A stretch of DNA of 64,000 bases from Streptomyces kanamyceticus (GCF_008704495.1 NZ_CP023699.1:9982001-10046000), one strand, 5' to 3'. Shown: positions 25,514 to 34,937, numbered from the stretch's first letter. The notes: generated by a model not told the origin, from the letters alone. Made by a program: numbers and translations.

Positions 25514-25888
25514 ATGGAACCAGGTGATTCGACCAAGCAGGCCCGGGCCGCGGCCCAACTGCGCAAGGGCGTCCTGGAGTACTGCGTACTCGCCCTGATG
25601 CGGGACCGCCCCCGCTACGGCGTCGAACTCCTCCACGCCCTGGAGGACTCGGGCGCCCTGGCCACCAGCCAGGGCACGGTCTATCCGCTGCTCTCCCGGC
25701 TCCGCCGCGACGACCTCGTCACCACCACGTGGCAGGAGTCCGCCTCCGGGCCGCCCCGTCGCTACTACGCCCTCACCGACAGCGGCCGGGCCGCGCTCGA
25801 CGAGTTCACCCGCGTCTGGCCCGGCTTCCGCGACGCCGTCGACGCCTTCCTCTCCACCCCCCACCCCTCCACCGGAGACCTCGCATGA
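25514..25888 (+). CDS. PadR-family transcriptional regulator
   Basis: 124 residues. The winged helix is evident in LRKGVLEYCVLALMRDRPRY, GYGVELLHAL-like YGVELLHALED, SQGTVYPLLSRLRRDDLV and PPRRYYALTDSGR. This is the small (PadR-s1) class. ATG start; the stop codon overlaps the start of the next gene (ATGA), which encodes an HAAS-domain membrane protein. That pairing is common: the PadR protein represses its own operon and is thought to communicate with the membrane partner. Confidence 0.9.
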   Translation: MEPGDSTKQARAAAQLRKGVLEYCVLALMRDRPRYGVELLHALEDSGALATSQGTVYPLLSRLRRDDLVTTTWQESASGPPRRYYALTDSGRAALDEFTRVWPGFRDAVDAFLSTPHPSTGDLA

Positions 25889-26487
25889 AGACCTCTGCCG
25901 ATCCCGTACGCGACTACCTCTCCGCCGTCGAGCGCGAGACCTCCGCGCTTCCCGCCGACCGTCGGCAGGAGCTCCTCGCCGATCTCGCCGAACACATCGA
26001 GGTGACGCGCGCCGAGCGCCCCGACACCGCGGTCGGCGAGGTCCTGGCAGAGCTGGGAGACCCTCGCACGATCGCGGCGACGGCGCTGGCCGAGGCGGGG
26101 AACGGGAACGGGGCTGCCGGGGCCCCGGTCCGGAGCGACGTCGGCGCGCCCGTCCGGCGCGGCAAGGTGCACCCCCTGGTCCCGCTCCTGATGCTCGCCC
26201 TGTCGATCCCCTTCTTCATGGTCTTCCCTGACCAGCCCGGGCCGTTGTTCGGCATCCTGGCCCGCATCACCGGCGCGATACTCCTGTGCACTTCGGTGCA
26301 CTGGACCGCCGTCCGGAAGACCACCGGCGTTCTGCTGGCCGCCGTCCTGCCCAGTGTCGTCATCGCCAGCTGGAACCTCTCCAGCGGCGGTCCGACGGGC
26401 GACGGCCCTGCCTTGGCGGCCAACCTGGCGATGATCGCCCTGATCGCGGGTACGGGAGCGTGGCTCTGGCGGGTTCGCCGCGCCTGA
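25885..26487 (+). CDS. HAAS-domain membrane protein
   Basis: 200 residues. The N-terminal helical HAAS domain (residues 5-75: VRDYLSAVERETSALPADRR, LLADLAEHIE, VGEVLAELGDPRTIAA) is followed by about four transmembrane helices (VPLLMLALSIPFFMVF, FGILARITGAILLC, TGVLLAAVLPSVVIAS, ANLAMIALIAGTGAWLW). HAAS domains occur with PadR regulators and are proposed signalling or anti-regulator modules. Start overlaps the padR stop by ATGA. Confidence 0.85.
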   Translation: MKTSADPVRDYLSAVERETSALPADRRQELLADLAEHIEVTRAERPDTAVGEVLAELGDPRTIAATALAEAGNGNGAAGAPVRSDVGAPVRRGKVHPLVPLLMLALSIPFFMVFPDQPGPLFGILARITGAILLCTSVHWTAVRKTTGVLLAAVLPSVVIASWNLSSGGPTGDGPALAANLAMIALIAGTGAWLWRVRRA

Positions 26488-26517
26488 GGTGTTGGCGGGG
26501 CGTGGAAGGGAAACGCC

Positions 26518-27207
26518 CTATCCGTGGAAGGCGGTCGTCGTTTCGAGGGCCGCCCGCTCGGCTGTGACCCGGTTCACCGGAGCGCTCGCGTCGGCGTAGC
26601 CGAAGGAGACGCCCACGAGCAACTTGCCTTCGTCGACGCCGAGTTCGGCGCGGATGGTGTCGCCGTAGAAGCTGAGCAGGCCCTGCGGGCAGCTGTCCAC
26701 GCCGTATGCGGTCATGGCCAGGAGCAGTGTCTGCATATAGGCGCCGACGTCGGCGGCCAGGCGTGCCCCGCCGTCGCCGGTGACGAACAGGAACGCGGCA
26801 TGCGGTGCGCCGTAGAAGCGCAGGCTCCGCGCGTCGTAGGCCGCGCGCGCCGCGTGGTCGTCAGGGGCGATGCCCAGCGCTTGGTACAGGCCGGTGCCGA
26901 ACGCCGTCCGTCGCTCCTGGTGGACAGGGGCGTACATGCCCTCGGAGTAGGGGAAGTCGACCGAGGTGCGCTGCTCGGCGTGGGCTGCCTGGAGGGCGTG
27001 CGCCAGGCGTTCGTGCCTGGCACCGCTGGTGACCTCGACGCGCCAGGGCTGCGCGTTGGAGTTGGACGGTGCGGCGCCGGCCAGCGAGAAGATCGCGCGC
27101 AGGGTGTCCTCGGGGACGGCTTGTGGCCGGAACGCGCGTGTCGCGTGGCGGCCGCGTATCAACTTCTCCGCGTAGTCGCTCAGTTCGGTGGAGACCGGTG
27201 CGTTCAC
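26518..27207 (-). CDS. Nitroreductase-family FMN oxidoreductase
   Basis: 229 residues of the NfsA/NfsB-like fold: RHATRAFRPQAVPED with the FMN phosphate-binding Arg, APSNSNAQPWRVEV, and GVDSCPQGLLSFY. It likely reduces quinones or nitro/ene compounds with NAD(P)H. GTG start with GGAG upstream. It is divergent from a TetR regulator, with two GTAAACG...CGT(T/A)TAC operators between them, so it is probably induced when a toxic electrophile releases the repressor. Confidence 0.88.
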   Translation of the reverse strand: MNAPVSTELSDYAEKLIRGRHATRAFRPQAVPEDTLRAIFSLAGAAPSNSNAQPWRVEVTSGARHERLAHALQAAHAEQRTSVDFPYSEGMYAPVHQERRTAFGTGLYQALGIAPDDHAARAAYDARSLRFYGAPHAAFLFVTGDGGARLAADVGAYMQTLLLAMTAYGVDSCPQGLLSFYGDTIRAELGVDEGKLLVGVSFGYADASAPVNRVTAERAALETTTAFHG

Positions 27208-27231
27208 AGAAGAACTCCTCGACGACTCGTA

Positions 27232-27304
27232 GGTAAACGAGACCGTTTACCTGCGAGTGACCCTAACAAGCCGCCCGCCCTTAAGTAAACGAGTACGTAT
27301 ACTT
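27232..27304. promoter_or_regulatory. Two TetR operators between nitroreductase and tetR
   Basis: Operator 1: GGTAAACGAGACCGTTTACC (27232-27251), a perfect palindrome. Operator 2 covers 27283-27304, with arms AAGTAAACG and CGTATACTT and one symmetric mismatch. Operator 2 overlaps a -10 hexamer TATACT (27298-27303) that lies six bases before the tetR ATG, predicting a leaderless, autorepressed tetR transcript. Confidence 0.78.
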
Positions 27305-27309
27305 CCCTC

Positions 27310-27912
27310 ATGACTACGGTGCCTGCGACGTCACGACGACAGGGGCGCGGGGGACGCGAACGCATCCTGGCCGCCGCCGCCCAGCTGTTCGCCGCCCAAG
27401 GGATCAACGCGACCGGCATGGAGCAGGTCGCCGAGCAGGCGCCGGTGTCCAAGCGCACCCTCTACGCGCACTTCCGGACCAAGAACGACCTGGTCATCGC
27501 CCACCTGCGCGACCTCACCTCGACCGGGCACACCCTGGAGAGCGCGCTGACCCGCGAGGACGTCCCCGCGCGCGAGCGGATCCTCGGACTGTTCCGCCAG
27601 CCCGCGCCGGACTCGACTCCGGTGCGGGGATGCCCGTTCATCGACGCCGCCGCCGAATTCCCCGACCCGCACAGCGACGTCCACTCCTACGCCCGCGAAC
27701 AGAAACTGCTGATGGTACGGCTGGTCACCGCACTGGTGACGGAACTCGGCTGCCGCGAGCCCGCAGCGCTCGCCGAGCAACTGGTCACCCTCGCCGACGG
27801 GGCCGCCAGCCGCGCCATGGTGCTCGGCGACGCGGACTACGGACGCCACGCCAGGGCGGCGGCGGAGATCCTCCTGGACAACGCTCTGCCGGGCGGTTCG
27901 GCTCAACGCTGA
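27310..27912 (+). CDS. TetR-family repressor
   Basis: 200 residues. The TetR HTH is clear at residues 16-62 (GRERILAAAAQLFAAQGINA, VAEQAPVSKRTLYAHFRTKN). The C-terminal ligand domain has GCPFIDAAAEFPDP, seen in repressors of oxidoreductase genes. The ATG is immediately downstream of a -10 element without Shine-Dalgarno, so translation is probably leaderless. Its 3' end overlaps the convergent LysR gene by 10 bp. Confidence 0.9.
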   Translation: MTTVPATSRRQGRGGRERILAAAAQLFAAQGINATGMEQVAEQAPVSKRTLYAHFRTKNDLVIAHLRDLTSTGHTLESALTREDVPARERILGLFRQPAPDSTPVRGCPFIDAAAEFPDPHSDVHSYAREQKLLMVRLVTALVTELGCREPAALAEQLVTLADGAASRAMVLGDADYGRHARAAAEILLDNALPGGSAQR

Positions 27913-28883
27913 CCGTCGTGCTCCGTGCCGACCTCAGAAGCCGCTTCCGGTGCACGGAGAGCGCGGCGCACGGTGGAGCGGAGCCAGCGGTGGGCTCCGT
28001 CGGCCGTGTGCCGGGGATGCCAGGCCATGCCGATGGCCAACGGCGGTAGTTCCAGGGGGATGTCGAGGAGGTGCAGCCCGAGGGCTTCGGCGTCGCGGGT
28101 GAGGGGTGAGGGGGCGGCGCCGGGGAGTGCGGCGGGTACGAGGCAGACGACGTCGCTGCGGGCGGCGAGGGTCATCGCGGCCAGGTGACTGGGGAGGACG
28201 ACGCTGACCCGCCGATGGAGGTTCCGCTCGGACAAGGCGGTGTCGAGGGGGCCGGTGAACCGGCCGCGACGGCTGACCGTGACGTGTTCGGCGGCCGCGA
28301 ACCGCGCTGGGGTCAACGGCCCTTCGGCGAGCGGATGTCCGGGCCGGACGGCCGCCACCATGCGGAGGCCGACCAGTTCCTCGACCTGCGTCTCGGGGTC
28401 CACGTGGTCGATGGACCCGATCTCCAGGTCGATCCGGCCGTCGCGCAGGGCGGGCCCGGCCTCCAGCTCCTCCGCCCTGATCCGGAACGAGACCCCCGGC
28501 GCCTCCCGTTGGGCGAGCCGCAGCAGCTCGGGGGCCAGCGCCGCGCAGACCAGGTCGGCGGCCTGGAGGGTGAAGGTGCCGCGGAGGCTTGCGGGGTCGA
28601 CGCTCGTGCCCGGACTGAGCAGTGCGCCGAGGCTACGTACGACCGCGGCGGCCTCCTCCCGCAGGGCCAGGGCGCGTGGGGTGGGAACCATGGTCTGTCC
28701 GGCCCGGACCAGGATCGGGTCCTGGAGGACGCGGCGCAGCCGGGCCAGGGTCCGGCTCATGGCCGCGGGCGAGGTGTGCAGACGCGCGGCGGCGCGCGTC
28801 ACGCTGTGCTCGGCCAGCAGGGCGTCAAGCGCGATGGCGAGATTGGCGTCGATGACGGGATCCGGGCTGCTCACCAGCATCAT
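27903..28883 (-). CDS. LysR-family transcriptional regulator
   Basis: 326 residues. The N-terminal HTH (LAIALDALLAEHSVTRAAARL, TSPAAMSRTLARLRRVL) and a type-2 periplasmic-binding-like effector domain (FTLQAADLVCAALAPELL, GRIDLEIGSIDHVDP) are evident. It is divergent from an NmrA-like oxidoreductase gene starting 105 bp away; LysR regulators usually control such divergent genes. The start is the first of two consecutive ATG codons. Confidence 0.9.
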   Translation of the reverse strand: MMLVSSPDPVIDANLAIALDALLAEHSVTRAAARLHTSPAAMSRTLARLRRVLQDPILVRAGQTMVPTPRALALREEAAAVVRSLGALLSPGTSVDPASLRGTFTLQAADLVCAALAPELLRLAQREAPGVSFRIRAEELEAGPALRDGRIDLEIGSIDHVDPETQVEELVGLRMVAAVRPGHPLAEGPLTPARFAAAEHVTVSRRGRFTGPLDTALSERNLHRRVSVVLPSHLAAMTLAARSDVVCLVPAALPGAAPSPLTRDAEALGLHLLDIPLELPPLAIGMAWHPRHTADGAHRWLRSTVRRALRAPEAASEVGTEHDGQR

Positions 28884-28987
28884 TCCATTTCAGTCAATGA
28901 TTCCGTGCCGAAGTTCCCATTGTGGCAGCACGGAGATCCTCCGCAGGATGAAGGACGTACCGAACCGGCACGACCTGCGAGGTTTCC

Positions 28988-29881
28988 TTGATCGTCATTA
29001 CCGCTCCCACCGGGAACATCGGCCGTCACCTGCTCACCCGGCTCCTGGCGGCCGCCCCCGCCGCGGGCGAGGAACTGCGCGTGATCGTGCGCGATCCCGC
29101 CCGGCTTCCCGACGCGGCGCACGGCCGCGTCGAGGTGGTCACCGGCTCGCACGCGGAGCCCGATGTCCTCGACCGGGCCTTCGAGGGTGCGGACGCCGTC
29201 TTCTGGCTCGTCCCCCCGGACGCCTCCCTGACCCCGCGGGACGCCTACAGCGGTTTCACCCGCCCCGCCGTCAAGGCGTTCGCCGCCCACGGAGTCGGCC
29301 ATGTCGTCGGCGTCTCCGCGCTCGGCCGCGGCACCCCGCTCGTCGACCGGGCGGGACTGGTCACCGCCACCCTCGCCATGGACGACCTCATCGCCGAATC
29401 CGGCGTCGCCTACCGGGCCCTGGCCAACCCGTCCTTCTTCGAGAACCTCCTGGAGGAGGCCGAATCGATCCGCGAGCAGGGCGTCTTCACCGACGCCGCC
29501 GACGCCGACCGCAAGGCTCCCCTCGTCGCTGTCGCCGACATCGCGGCGGCCGCCGCCGACCTGCTGCTCGACCGCTCGTGGACCGGCACCGACAGCGTCC
29601 CGGTCCTCGGACCGCGGGATCTGTCCCCCAACGACCTGGCCCGCATCATGACGGAACAGCTCGGCCGCCCCGTCCGCTACGAACGCCAGCCGCTCGACGA
29701 GCTGTACACCACCCTCCTCGGCTACGGCCTCAACGAGGCATTCGTGCAAGGCGTCGTCGACATGAAGCGGGCCAAGGACGAGGGCCTCGACGCCGGGGTC
29801 ACCCGCACTCCGGACACCACTGGCGCCACCAGCTTCGAGCAGTGGTGCGCCCAGACCCTCAAGCCCGCCGTCCTGTCCTGA
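28988..29881 (+). CDS. NAD(P)-binding NmrA-like SDR protein
   Basis: 297 residues of the atypical short-chain dehydrogenase type. The Rossmann motif is [16 protein letters not shown], residues 5-20, with a basic RDPARL after strand 2 suggesting NADP preference. [11 protein letters not shown] marks the core. It lacks a clear YxxxK, as in NmrA/QOR2-like sensors or quinone reductases. The TTG start has GAGG upstream. It is probably under LysR control and followed 70 bp later by a darcynin-family gene. Confidence 0.82.
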   Translation: MIVITAPTGNIGRHLLTRLLAAAPAAGEELRVIVRDPARLPDAAHGRVEVVTGSHAEPDVLDRAFEGADAVFWLVPPDASLTPRDAYSGFTRPAVKAFAAHGVGHVVGVSALGRGTPLVDRAGLVTATLAMDDLIAESGVAYRALANPSFFENLLEEAESIREQGVFTDAADADRKAPLVAVADIAAAAADLLLDRSWTGTDSVPVLGPRDLSPNDLARIMTEQLGRPVRYERQPLDELYTTLLGYGLNEAFVQGVVDMKRAKDEGLDAGVTRTPDTTGATSFEQWCAQTLKPAVLS

Positions 29882-29951
29882 AGTTCGGCATCCGTCCCGA
29901 AGTCCAGCGCCCGTCCTGAAGTCCAGCACCTGCCACATGGGAGGCATCCTC

Positions 29952-30329
29952 ATGTCCGATCCGACGCCCGCTGACAAGTCCGAACCGCCGGTCACGGCAT
30001 TCATCCTGGTCAAGACCACACCCGAGTGGCTCGCCCTGACCGTCCAGGAACGCGTGGACGCCTTCACCACCCAGGTCATCCCGGCCATCGAGGCCAAGAC
30101 CACGGGCGTCCGTTCACGCTTCTACGACACGGAGTTCTACTCCGCGCGCGTCACCGACGTCTGGGTGTGGGAAGCCGAAGACCACCACGCCTACCAGCTC
30201 CTGATCGACGCATTGCGCGAAACCCCGTTCTGGGACCGCTACTTCGAGGTCGTCGACCTCCTCGTCGGCACCGAGAACGGCTACGCCCGCACCTACGGCC
30301 TCGAACCCGTCGCCACCATCGCCACCTGA
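29952..30329 (+). CDS. Darcynin-family protein
   Basis: 125 residues resembling the darcynin superfamily of small ferredoxin-fold proteins ([60 protein letters not shown]). The function of the family is unknown. I chose the ATG at 29952 because GGGAGG lies nine bases upstream; an in-frame ATG five codons earlier lacks one. Likely co-transcribed with the NmrA-like gene. Confidence 0.75.
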   Translation: MSDPTPADKSEPPVTAFILVKTTPEWLALTVQERVDAFTTQVIPAIEAKTTGVRSRFYDTEFYSARVTDVWVWEAEDHHAYQLLIDALRETPFWDRYFEVVDLLVGTENGYARTYGLEPVATIAT

Positions 30330-30407
30330 CACACCTCCCGCCCCTGCCGATACCCTCTGGCTGGTTGGCGGCCGGAGGGCATCCGCACGGCTCAGCGAAG
30401 GGACCTC

Positions 30408-31460
30408 ATGTCAGGCGTTGTCGTTGTCGGTGCGGGCATCGTCGGCTCCTCGGTGGCCTACCACCTGGCGCGCCGCGGCGTCCCGGTCACTCTGCTCGAG
30501 CAAGGAACCACAGCGGCCGCCGGGGTCACGGGAGACTCCTTCGCCTGGATCGGCGGTTCGGTAGGCGACTGGCCCGGCGGAGCGCATGACCTTCGTGAGT
30601 ACGTCCTGGCGGACTACCGGCGACTGGAGGCGGAACTGCCCCAGGTCACCATCCGCTGGACCGGCTCGCTGTCGTGGGCGGCCGATACACCGCCTGCTGG
30701 CGCACGGCTGTGGCCAGGCCAGTCGCGCATCGGACGAAGCGACATCGCGGCCCTGGAACCCAACCTGCGCGACCCACCGGGCCAGGCCGTCCACACCCCG
30801 GGCGACGCGGGCGTCGACCCCAGGGCCTTGACCCATGCGTTGGTCTCCGCAGCGGAGGCCCACGGAGCAACTGTGCTCCGGGAAACCGCCGTTACGTCCT
30901 TGCGGCTGGTCGACGGACGCGTCGGGGGAGTGGTGACGTCGACGGGTGTCCACGCCGCCACAACCGTCGTGCTCGCGGCCGGAACCAACATCCCGGCGCT
31001 CTGCGAGCCGCTGGCGGCGCTGGCCGCCGACCTGCCCATCGCCGCCTCCCCGGCCACGCTGGTGCGGGTCTCGGCACCGCCGGGCCTGGTGAAGACCATC
31101 GTGGACGCCCCAGGACTGGAGGTCCGAGAGATCCGGGACGGCGAACTCCTGCTGCCCCTGGGACACGCCGAAGGCAGCACGGCACCGGTCGAACTGACCG
31201 CACAAGATGCGCTGCGGCGCCTGAAGAAGGCCTTCCGCGGCAGCGACGAGTGCCGCTTGCTGGGCTACCGCACCAGCCGCCGCCCCATGCCCGCGCACGG
31301 ACCCCTCATCGGATACGTGACACACGATCGATCCGTCTACGTCGCCGCCACGCACTCCGCCATCACCCTGGCGCCCACGGCCGGACGGCTCATCGCGGAC
31401 GAACTCGTGACCGGCAGGCGGGCCCCCGAGCTACGGCGTTGCCGCCCGCGCGCTCTCTGA
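30408..31460 (+). CDS. FAD-dependent oxidoreductase, DAO family
   Basis: 350 residues. Dinucleotide-binding motif VVVGAGIVGSSVAYHLARRG at residues 4-23 and the second FAD element VVLAAGTNIPAL near 187. The C-terminus contains YVAATHSAITLAPTAGRLIADEL, the usual FAD-closing signature of D-amino-acid/glycine/sarcosine oxidase-like enzymes. It oxidises the C-N bond of an amine or amino acid; the substrate is not evident. Single gene on the plus strand, converging on a DUF6461 gene. Confidence 0.88.
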   Translation: MSGVVVVGAGIVGSSVAYHLARRGVPVTLLEQGTTAAAGVTGDSFAWIGGSVGDWPGGAHDLREYVLADYRRLEAELPQVTIRWTGSLSWAADTPPAGARLWPGQSRIGRSDIAALEPNLRDPPGQAVHTPGDAGVDPRALTHALVSAAEAHGATVLRETAVTSLRLVDGRVGGVVTSTGVHAATTVVLAAGTNIPALCEPLAALAADLPIAASPATLVRVSAPPGLVKTIVDAPGLEVREIRDGELLLPLGHAEGSTAPVELTAQDALRRLKKAFRGSDECRLLGYRTSRRPMPAHGPLIGYVTHDRSVYVAATHSAITLAPTAGRLIADELVTGRRAPELRRCRPRAL

Positions 31461-31478
31461 CGTCACTTACCTCGCCGT

Positions 31479-32537
31479 TCAGGCCCGTCGTTGTACCGCG
31501 TTGTGTAGATGGTCGACCATCCAGAACTCCTTGACGCGTTCGCCGTCACCCGTCATCGCCGTGACCAGGGAACTCAGGATGTCCGGAAGGCAGTCGGCCG
31601 GGGTGGGCAGGTGTGCTGCGACGCACTGCGCGAGAACTCCGAAGACGATGGCCTGCCGGAAGACGCGCTCGGAGGGGCGCTCCCACTCGGGTTCGAACTC
31701 ATCGGGCTCATCGACTCGTAGCGTGTGGGCCCGAGCGTGAGCCGTATCGCCCGCGGTGGTGAGTTCGTCCCGCAGCCGTACCCTCGCGGCAGCCGGAATC
31801 CTGTCCGCCGAAAGGGCCGCGACAGCCAGTGGATGGTCACGCAAGTCGGCGTGGTCCAGCGCCAGTCGCAGTGCGTGCAGGCGCATGCGGGCGAGCTGTG
31901 CGGGTCCCAGGTCCGTCAGGTAGCTCACGAACGGCTCCCGCTTGAGCAGCGGCGAGTCCACGAGCCCTTGCCCCAGCAGGTACTGCGGTACCGGCGTGAT
32001 GGGTATGGCGCGGTGCGGCCCTCGTACCCATGCCTCGTCGAACCGCGCGCCCGTCGCCCGCTCGACCGCCGCGAGCCCCGAGCCCCAACCGGCGTCGACT
32101 CCCAAGGGCAGGCCCTCCAGCAGGGAGTCCCAGGCGTCGGGGCGCGCTCCGTACGGATCCTCGGGTACGACCATGTCGAGCACGGCAGAGAGCAGTCCGT
32201 CCTCGGCCAGGCTCAGTCGGGACACCGCGTTCACGTTCCAGAAGGCGCTGGCGGTGCGCCCCAGGCGGGAGAGCGGGCGCAGGACCTCCTCGCGGGACCC
32301 CTGGTAGCCGTTGCCCTCCACGACGACGACAGCCGGTCCCGACCGGGAGACCAGGATGAGGTCTCCCTCGTCGTAGTCGCGCAGTTCCTCCAGGTTCATG
32401 GGGCGGGCCCGCTCGGGATCACCGCCGAAGAGCCGGATCACGTCTTCCTCGTCGGCGCCGCACACGGCCGTGAACGTGGCTGCCTCATCGAGCCCCAAGT
32501 CGGTGAGGAGGCGGTCAAGGTGCTGGGGTGATGTCAT
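31479..32537 (-). CDS. DUF6461-family protein with C-terminal extension
   Basis: 352 residues. The N-terminal 150 match the DUF6461 layout (FTAVCGADEEDVIRLFGGDP, LILVSRSGPAVVVVEGNGYQ, ASAFWNVNAVSRLSLAEDG). The longer alpha-helical C-terminus is rich in Arg/Asp with no motif known to me. The start ATG opens the conserved HLDRLL helix; the upstream in-frame sequence is a remnant of an unrelated SRPBCC gene and was excluded. DUF6461 genes are variable and often multicopy in Streptomyces; a second broken member lies at 42061. Function unknown. Confidence 0.78.
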   Translation of the reverse strand: MTSPQHLDRLLTDLGLDEAATFTAVCGADEEDVIRLFGGDPERARPMNLEELRDYDEGDLILVSRSGPAVVVVEGNGYQGSREEVLRPLSRLGRTASAFWNVNAVSRLSLAEDGLLSAVLDMVVPEDPYGARPDAWDSLLEGLPLGVDAGWGSGLAAVERATGARFDEAWVRGPHRAIPITPVPQYLLGQGLVDSPLLKREPFVSYLTDLGPAQLARMRLHALRLALDHADLRDHPLAVAALSADRIPAAARVRLRDELTTAGDTAHARAHTLRVDEPDEFEPEWERPSERVFRQAIVFGVLAQCVAAHLPTPADCLPDILSSLVTAMTGDGERVKEFWMVDHLHNAVQRRA

Positions 32538-32540
32538 GCC

Positions 32541-32723
32541 GTGGATTGTCGCCGCCCCCACTGACAACGAGGCCTCGGCACCGGGCTCCAGGCGGGCGGG
32601 GTCAGGCTGTTCCGCCAGATTGCGGTCGGCGGTGTACGGGGCCCAGGCGGCGAGCTGCGCGGGTTCGGTCAGCGCGGCCCACACCTTGTGCGGCGGGTGG
32701 TGCAGGTCGCGGGTGAAGAGCTG
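32541..32723 (-). pseudogene. Remnant of an SRPBCC (AHSA1-like) gene
   Basis: In frame upstream of the DUF6461 gene, this stretch encodes FTRDLHHPPHKVWAALTEP followed by AQLAAWAPYTADRNLA, a clear SRPBCC N-terminal half. It has no start codon and decays after about 40 residues into unrelated sequence. Only a gene fragment is left, so an insertion or deletion removed the rest. Confidence 0.65.
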
Positions 32724-32770
32724 TCAAGGCATACACCCTGTGAAGGCCGAAACCGTCGTACCGTTGGCCC

Positions 32771-33283
32771 GTGGGGAACGTATTCGCCGGTGGAGAGAGA
32801 AGCCTGTACCTGTCCAACGGCGGTACAGAAGTGTTCGTCGACGTGCTGATGCTGGCGGTCTCCGATCTCGCCGACGACGTGTGGGACCACCGCTTCGCGG
32901 CTCTGCTGACGCTGCAGGACCAGAACGTGATGGGGCGAGGCGCTGTCGGGTTCGACCTGCGGGACATCGCCTGGGGCGCGTCCGCCGCCGACCGCGCCCG
33001 GTCGAAGGACTTCGTACTGCGCGCCACCGCACTCGCGCTGAGCGGCCACCGGTGGGACGAACTGGGGTACGAACCGCCCTTCGCCCGCGACTACCTCCGC
33101 CAGTTCACCTACATGGTCACGTCCTTCGTACCGACCGAAGGACCCGATCCGGGCATGGGCTTGCCGGGGCCGGACGACCGCGCGGTGGCCTCCTGCGCGC
33201 GGCACCGGATCCTCAGCGCGCTCCCGCACTGGCAGGGCTGCTTCCTCTGCAACCGTCCCTGTCAGGAATGGAACGCGAGGTAA
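32771..33283 (+). CDS. Hypothetical protein (170 aa)
   Basis: A 170-residue soluble protein with mixed alpha/beta character (GTEVFVDVLMLAVSDLADDV, DHRFAALLTLQDQNVMGRG, WDELGYEPPFARDYLRQF). It ends with a Cys-rich element WQGCFLCNRPCQEWN that could bind metal. I do not recognise the family. It starts with a GTG just after the SRPBCC remnant and converges with the TauE-like gene, overlapping it by 22 bp. Its position among DUF6461 and remnant genes suggests a variable locus. Confidence 0.6.
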   Translation: MGNVFAGGERSLYLSNGGTEVFVDVLMLAVSDLADDVWDHRFAALLTLQDQNVMGRGAVGFDLRDIAWGASAADRARSKDFVLRATALALSGHRWDELGYEPPFARDYLRQFTYMVTSFVPTEGPDPGMGLPGPDDRAVASCARHRILSALPHWQGCFLCNRPCQEWNAR

Positions 33284-34074
33284 GGAGCCAACAGCAGGAG
33301 CATTCCGATGAGGGCCGTTTTGAGGCGCTGCGCGGGGACGAGGCGGGCGATCTTCCAGCCGATGAGTACGCCTGCCAGTTCGGGCACGCCGATGAGCGCG
33401 GCCAGCGGCCAGTTCACGTCGCCGCCGAGCAGATAGCCCACCGTCCCGAGCGAGGCGATCACCACGGACTGGGCCTGGGCCACGGCGAGCGCGGGCAGGA
33501 CGGGGAGCCCGCAGAGGACAAGGAGCGGCACGGCGAGCATCGGGCCGCCGAGCCCGAAGAGCCCCGCGGCCGCCGAGACCACCAGGCCAAGCGGTACCGC
33601 GACCTTGGCGGGCAGCGGCACAGGGCCGGTCCCGTCGTCCCCGACACGGCGTACACGTCGTTCGCGGATCCACGTCAGGACCGCGGTGACGGTCACCGCC
33701 GCGGCGAGCAGGACACCGAACGCCCGGCCCGCGACCGCGTCGTTGAGCAGGACTCCCACAGGCGTGCCCACGAGGGCCGTGGTGCAGAGGAGCAGGGCGG
33801 TACGCCGGGTCGACGGGTCGCGCAGTTGGCCGGAGCGTACGTACGCGGCGGTGCCGAGCGCCCCGGTCGCGACATGGGTGGCGATGGCGGTACCGGCCAC
33901 CGAAGCGGGGGACAGGCCGGTGAACAGGAACATGCCGATGGTGGGCAGCACGCCGCCGGGGCCGACCGCAGTGATGCCGATGCCGCCCGCCAGGCCGAAG
34001 AGGGCGAGGACCACCGCCGTGGACGTGTCCACCTGAAAGGCTCCGTTGATCGCTCCGTCAATCGCTCCGCTCAT
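33262..34074 (-). CDS. TauE/SafE-family membrane transporter
   Basis: 270 residues with about eight transmembrane helices and the family repeats (LALFGLAGGIGITAVGPGGV, VSAAAGLFGLGGPMLAVPLL). It probably exports an organic or sulfur-containing anion. Its ATG overlaps the stop codon of the GntR regulator gene, so they form an operon. The location after the xanthine dehydrogenase genes raises the possibility of exporting a purine-derived anion, but this is inference only. Confidence 0.85.
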   Translation of the reverse strand: MSGAIDGAINGAFQVDTSTAVVLALFGLAGGIGITAVGPGGVLPTIGMFLFTGLSPASVAGTAIATHVATGALGTAAYVRSGQLRDPSTRRTALLLCTTALVGTPVGVLLNDAVAGRAFGVLLAAAVTVTAVLTWIRERRVRRVGDDGTGPVPLPAKVAVPLGLVVSAAAGLFGLGGPMLAVPLLVLCGLPVLPALAVAQAQSVVIASLGTVGYLLGGDVNWPLAALIGVPELAGVLIGWKIARLVPAQRLKTALIGMLLLLAPYLAFHS

Positions 34075-34868
34075 CGGGACCCCCGGTGCAGGGCCGTGCT
34101 CAGTGTCAACCGGTCGGCGCGGACGCGCAGTGACTCGGCGTCGACCGGGCGTCCGTCGGGCAGGTGCGTGAGCCGGTCGATGGCGAACAGCGGCGCACCG
34201 GCCGGGATGCCGAGCAGGCCAGCCGAGTCACGGTCGGCGGTGATGGCGTGCACGGTGACGTCGGCGTACCCCAAAGGACCGCCGATGACCTCCTCGATGA
34301 GGTCGAACACGTCGCGCCCGGCGAGATCGCGCTCCAGCAGGGGCGTTCCGATGTCCGGGGCGAGCCACGTCGTATCGACGGAGAGGGGTTCGCCGTTCAG
34401 CCGTCGCAGTCTCTCCAGGTGGACGGCCGGGCTGGTGTCGGGCAGGCGAAGGCGTTCGAGCGCGGAGCGGGGCGGCGCGGCCACCAGGTGCGCGACGCGC
34501 ACCTCGTTGCGGACCTCGCCGTACCCGTGCAGCGTCTCGGCCAGGCCGGTGAGCCGGTCGAGTCCATGACCGTACTTCGCGGTCACCACGCGGGTGCCCA
34601 CTCCCCGCTGACGGGTGATCAGTCCCTCGGCCCGCAGGAGATCGAGCGCCGCACGGACCGCGTTGCGCGAGCCGTCCAGGCTCCGGGCCAGCGCGTGTTC
34701 GTCGGGCAGTCGGCCCTCCTCGAAGGCGCCGCCGATGATCTGCTGGCGCAGCATGTCGGCGAGCCTGCGGGCGCGCTGCGCACGCGAGTCGGAGGAGGCG
34801 TAGGCCGCTCCTGGCGGCTCACCCGAACCGCCACACCCCACGTCGCCCCCGGTCTCCTGTCCGTGCAT
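34071..34868 (-). CDS. GntR-family (HutC-type) transcriptional regulator
   Basis: 265 residues. The winged helix GntR domain at about 30-100 (LADMLRQQIIGGAFEEGRLP, SRNAVRAALDLLRAEGLITR) is followed by a UTRA/chorismate-lyase-like effector domain (VHLERLRRLNGEPLSVDTTW, DVFDLIEEVIG). Its ATG lies 69 bp after xdhC. It likely regulates the TauE gene and possibly the xdh operon. An internal start near residue 25 is possible since the first 25 residues are low-complexity. Confidence 0.88.
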   Translation of the reverse strand: MHGQETGGDVGCGGSGEPPGAAYASSDSRAQRARRLADMLRQQIIGGAFEEGRLPDEHALARSLDGSRNAVRAALDLLRAEGLITRQRGVGTRVVTAKYGHGLDRLTGLAETLHGYGEVRNEVRVAHLVAAPPRSALERLRLPDTSPAVHLERLRRLNGEPLSVDTTWLAPDIGTPLLERDLAGRDVFDLIEEVIGGPLGYADVTVHAITADRDSAGLLGIPAGAPLFAIDRLTHLPDGRPVDAESLRVRADRLTLSTALHRGSR

Positions 34869-34937
34869 GGCTCCACCGCCTCCTCGTCGTAGGCCGTGAC
34901 CGGCCTCGGATACGGCGGCGACGCTACGTCCCCGTCA

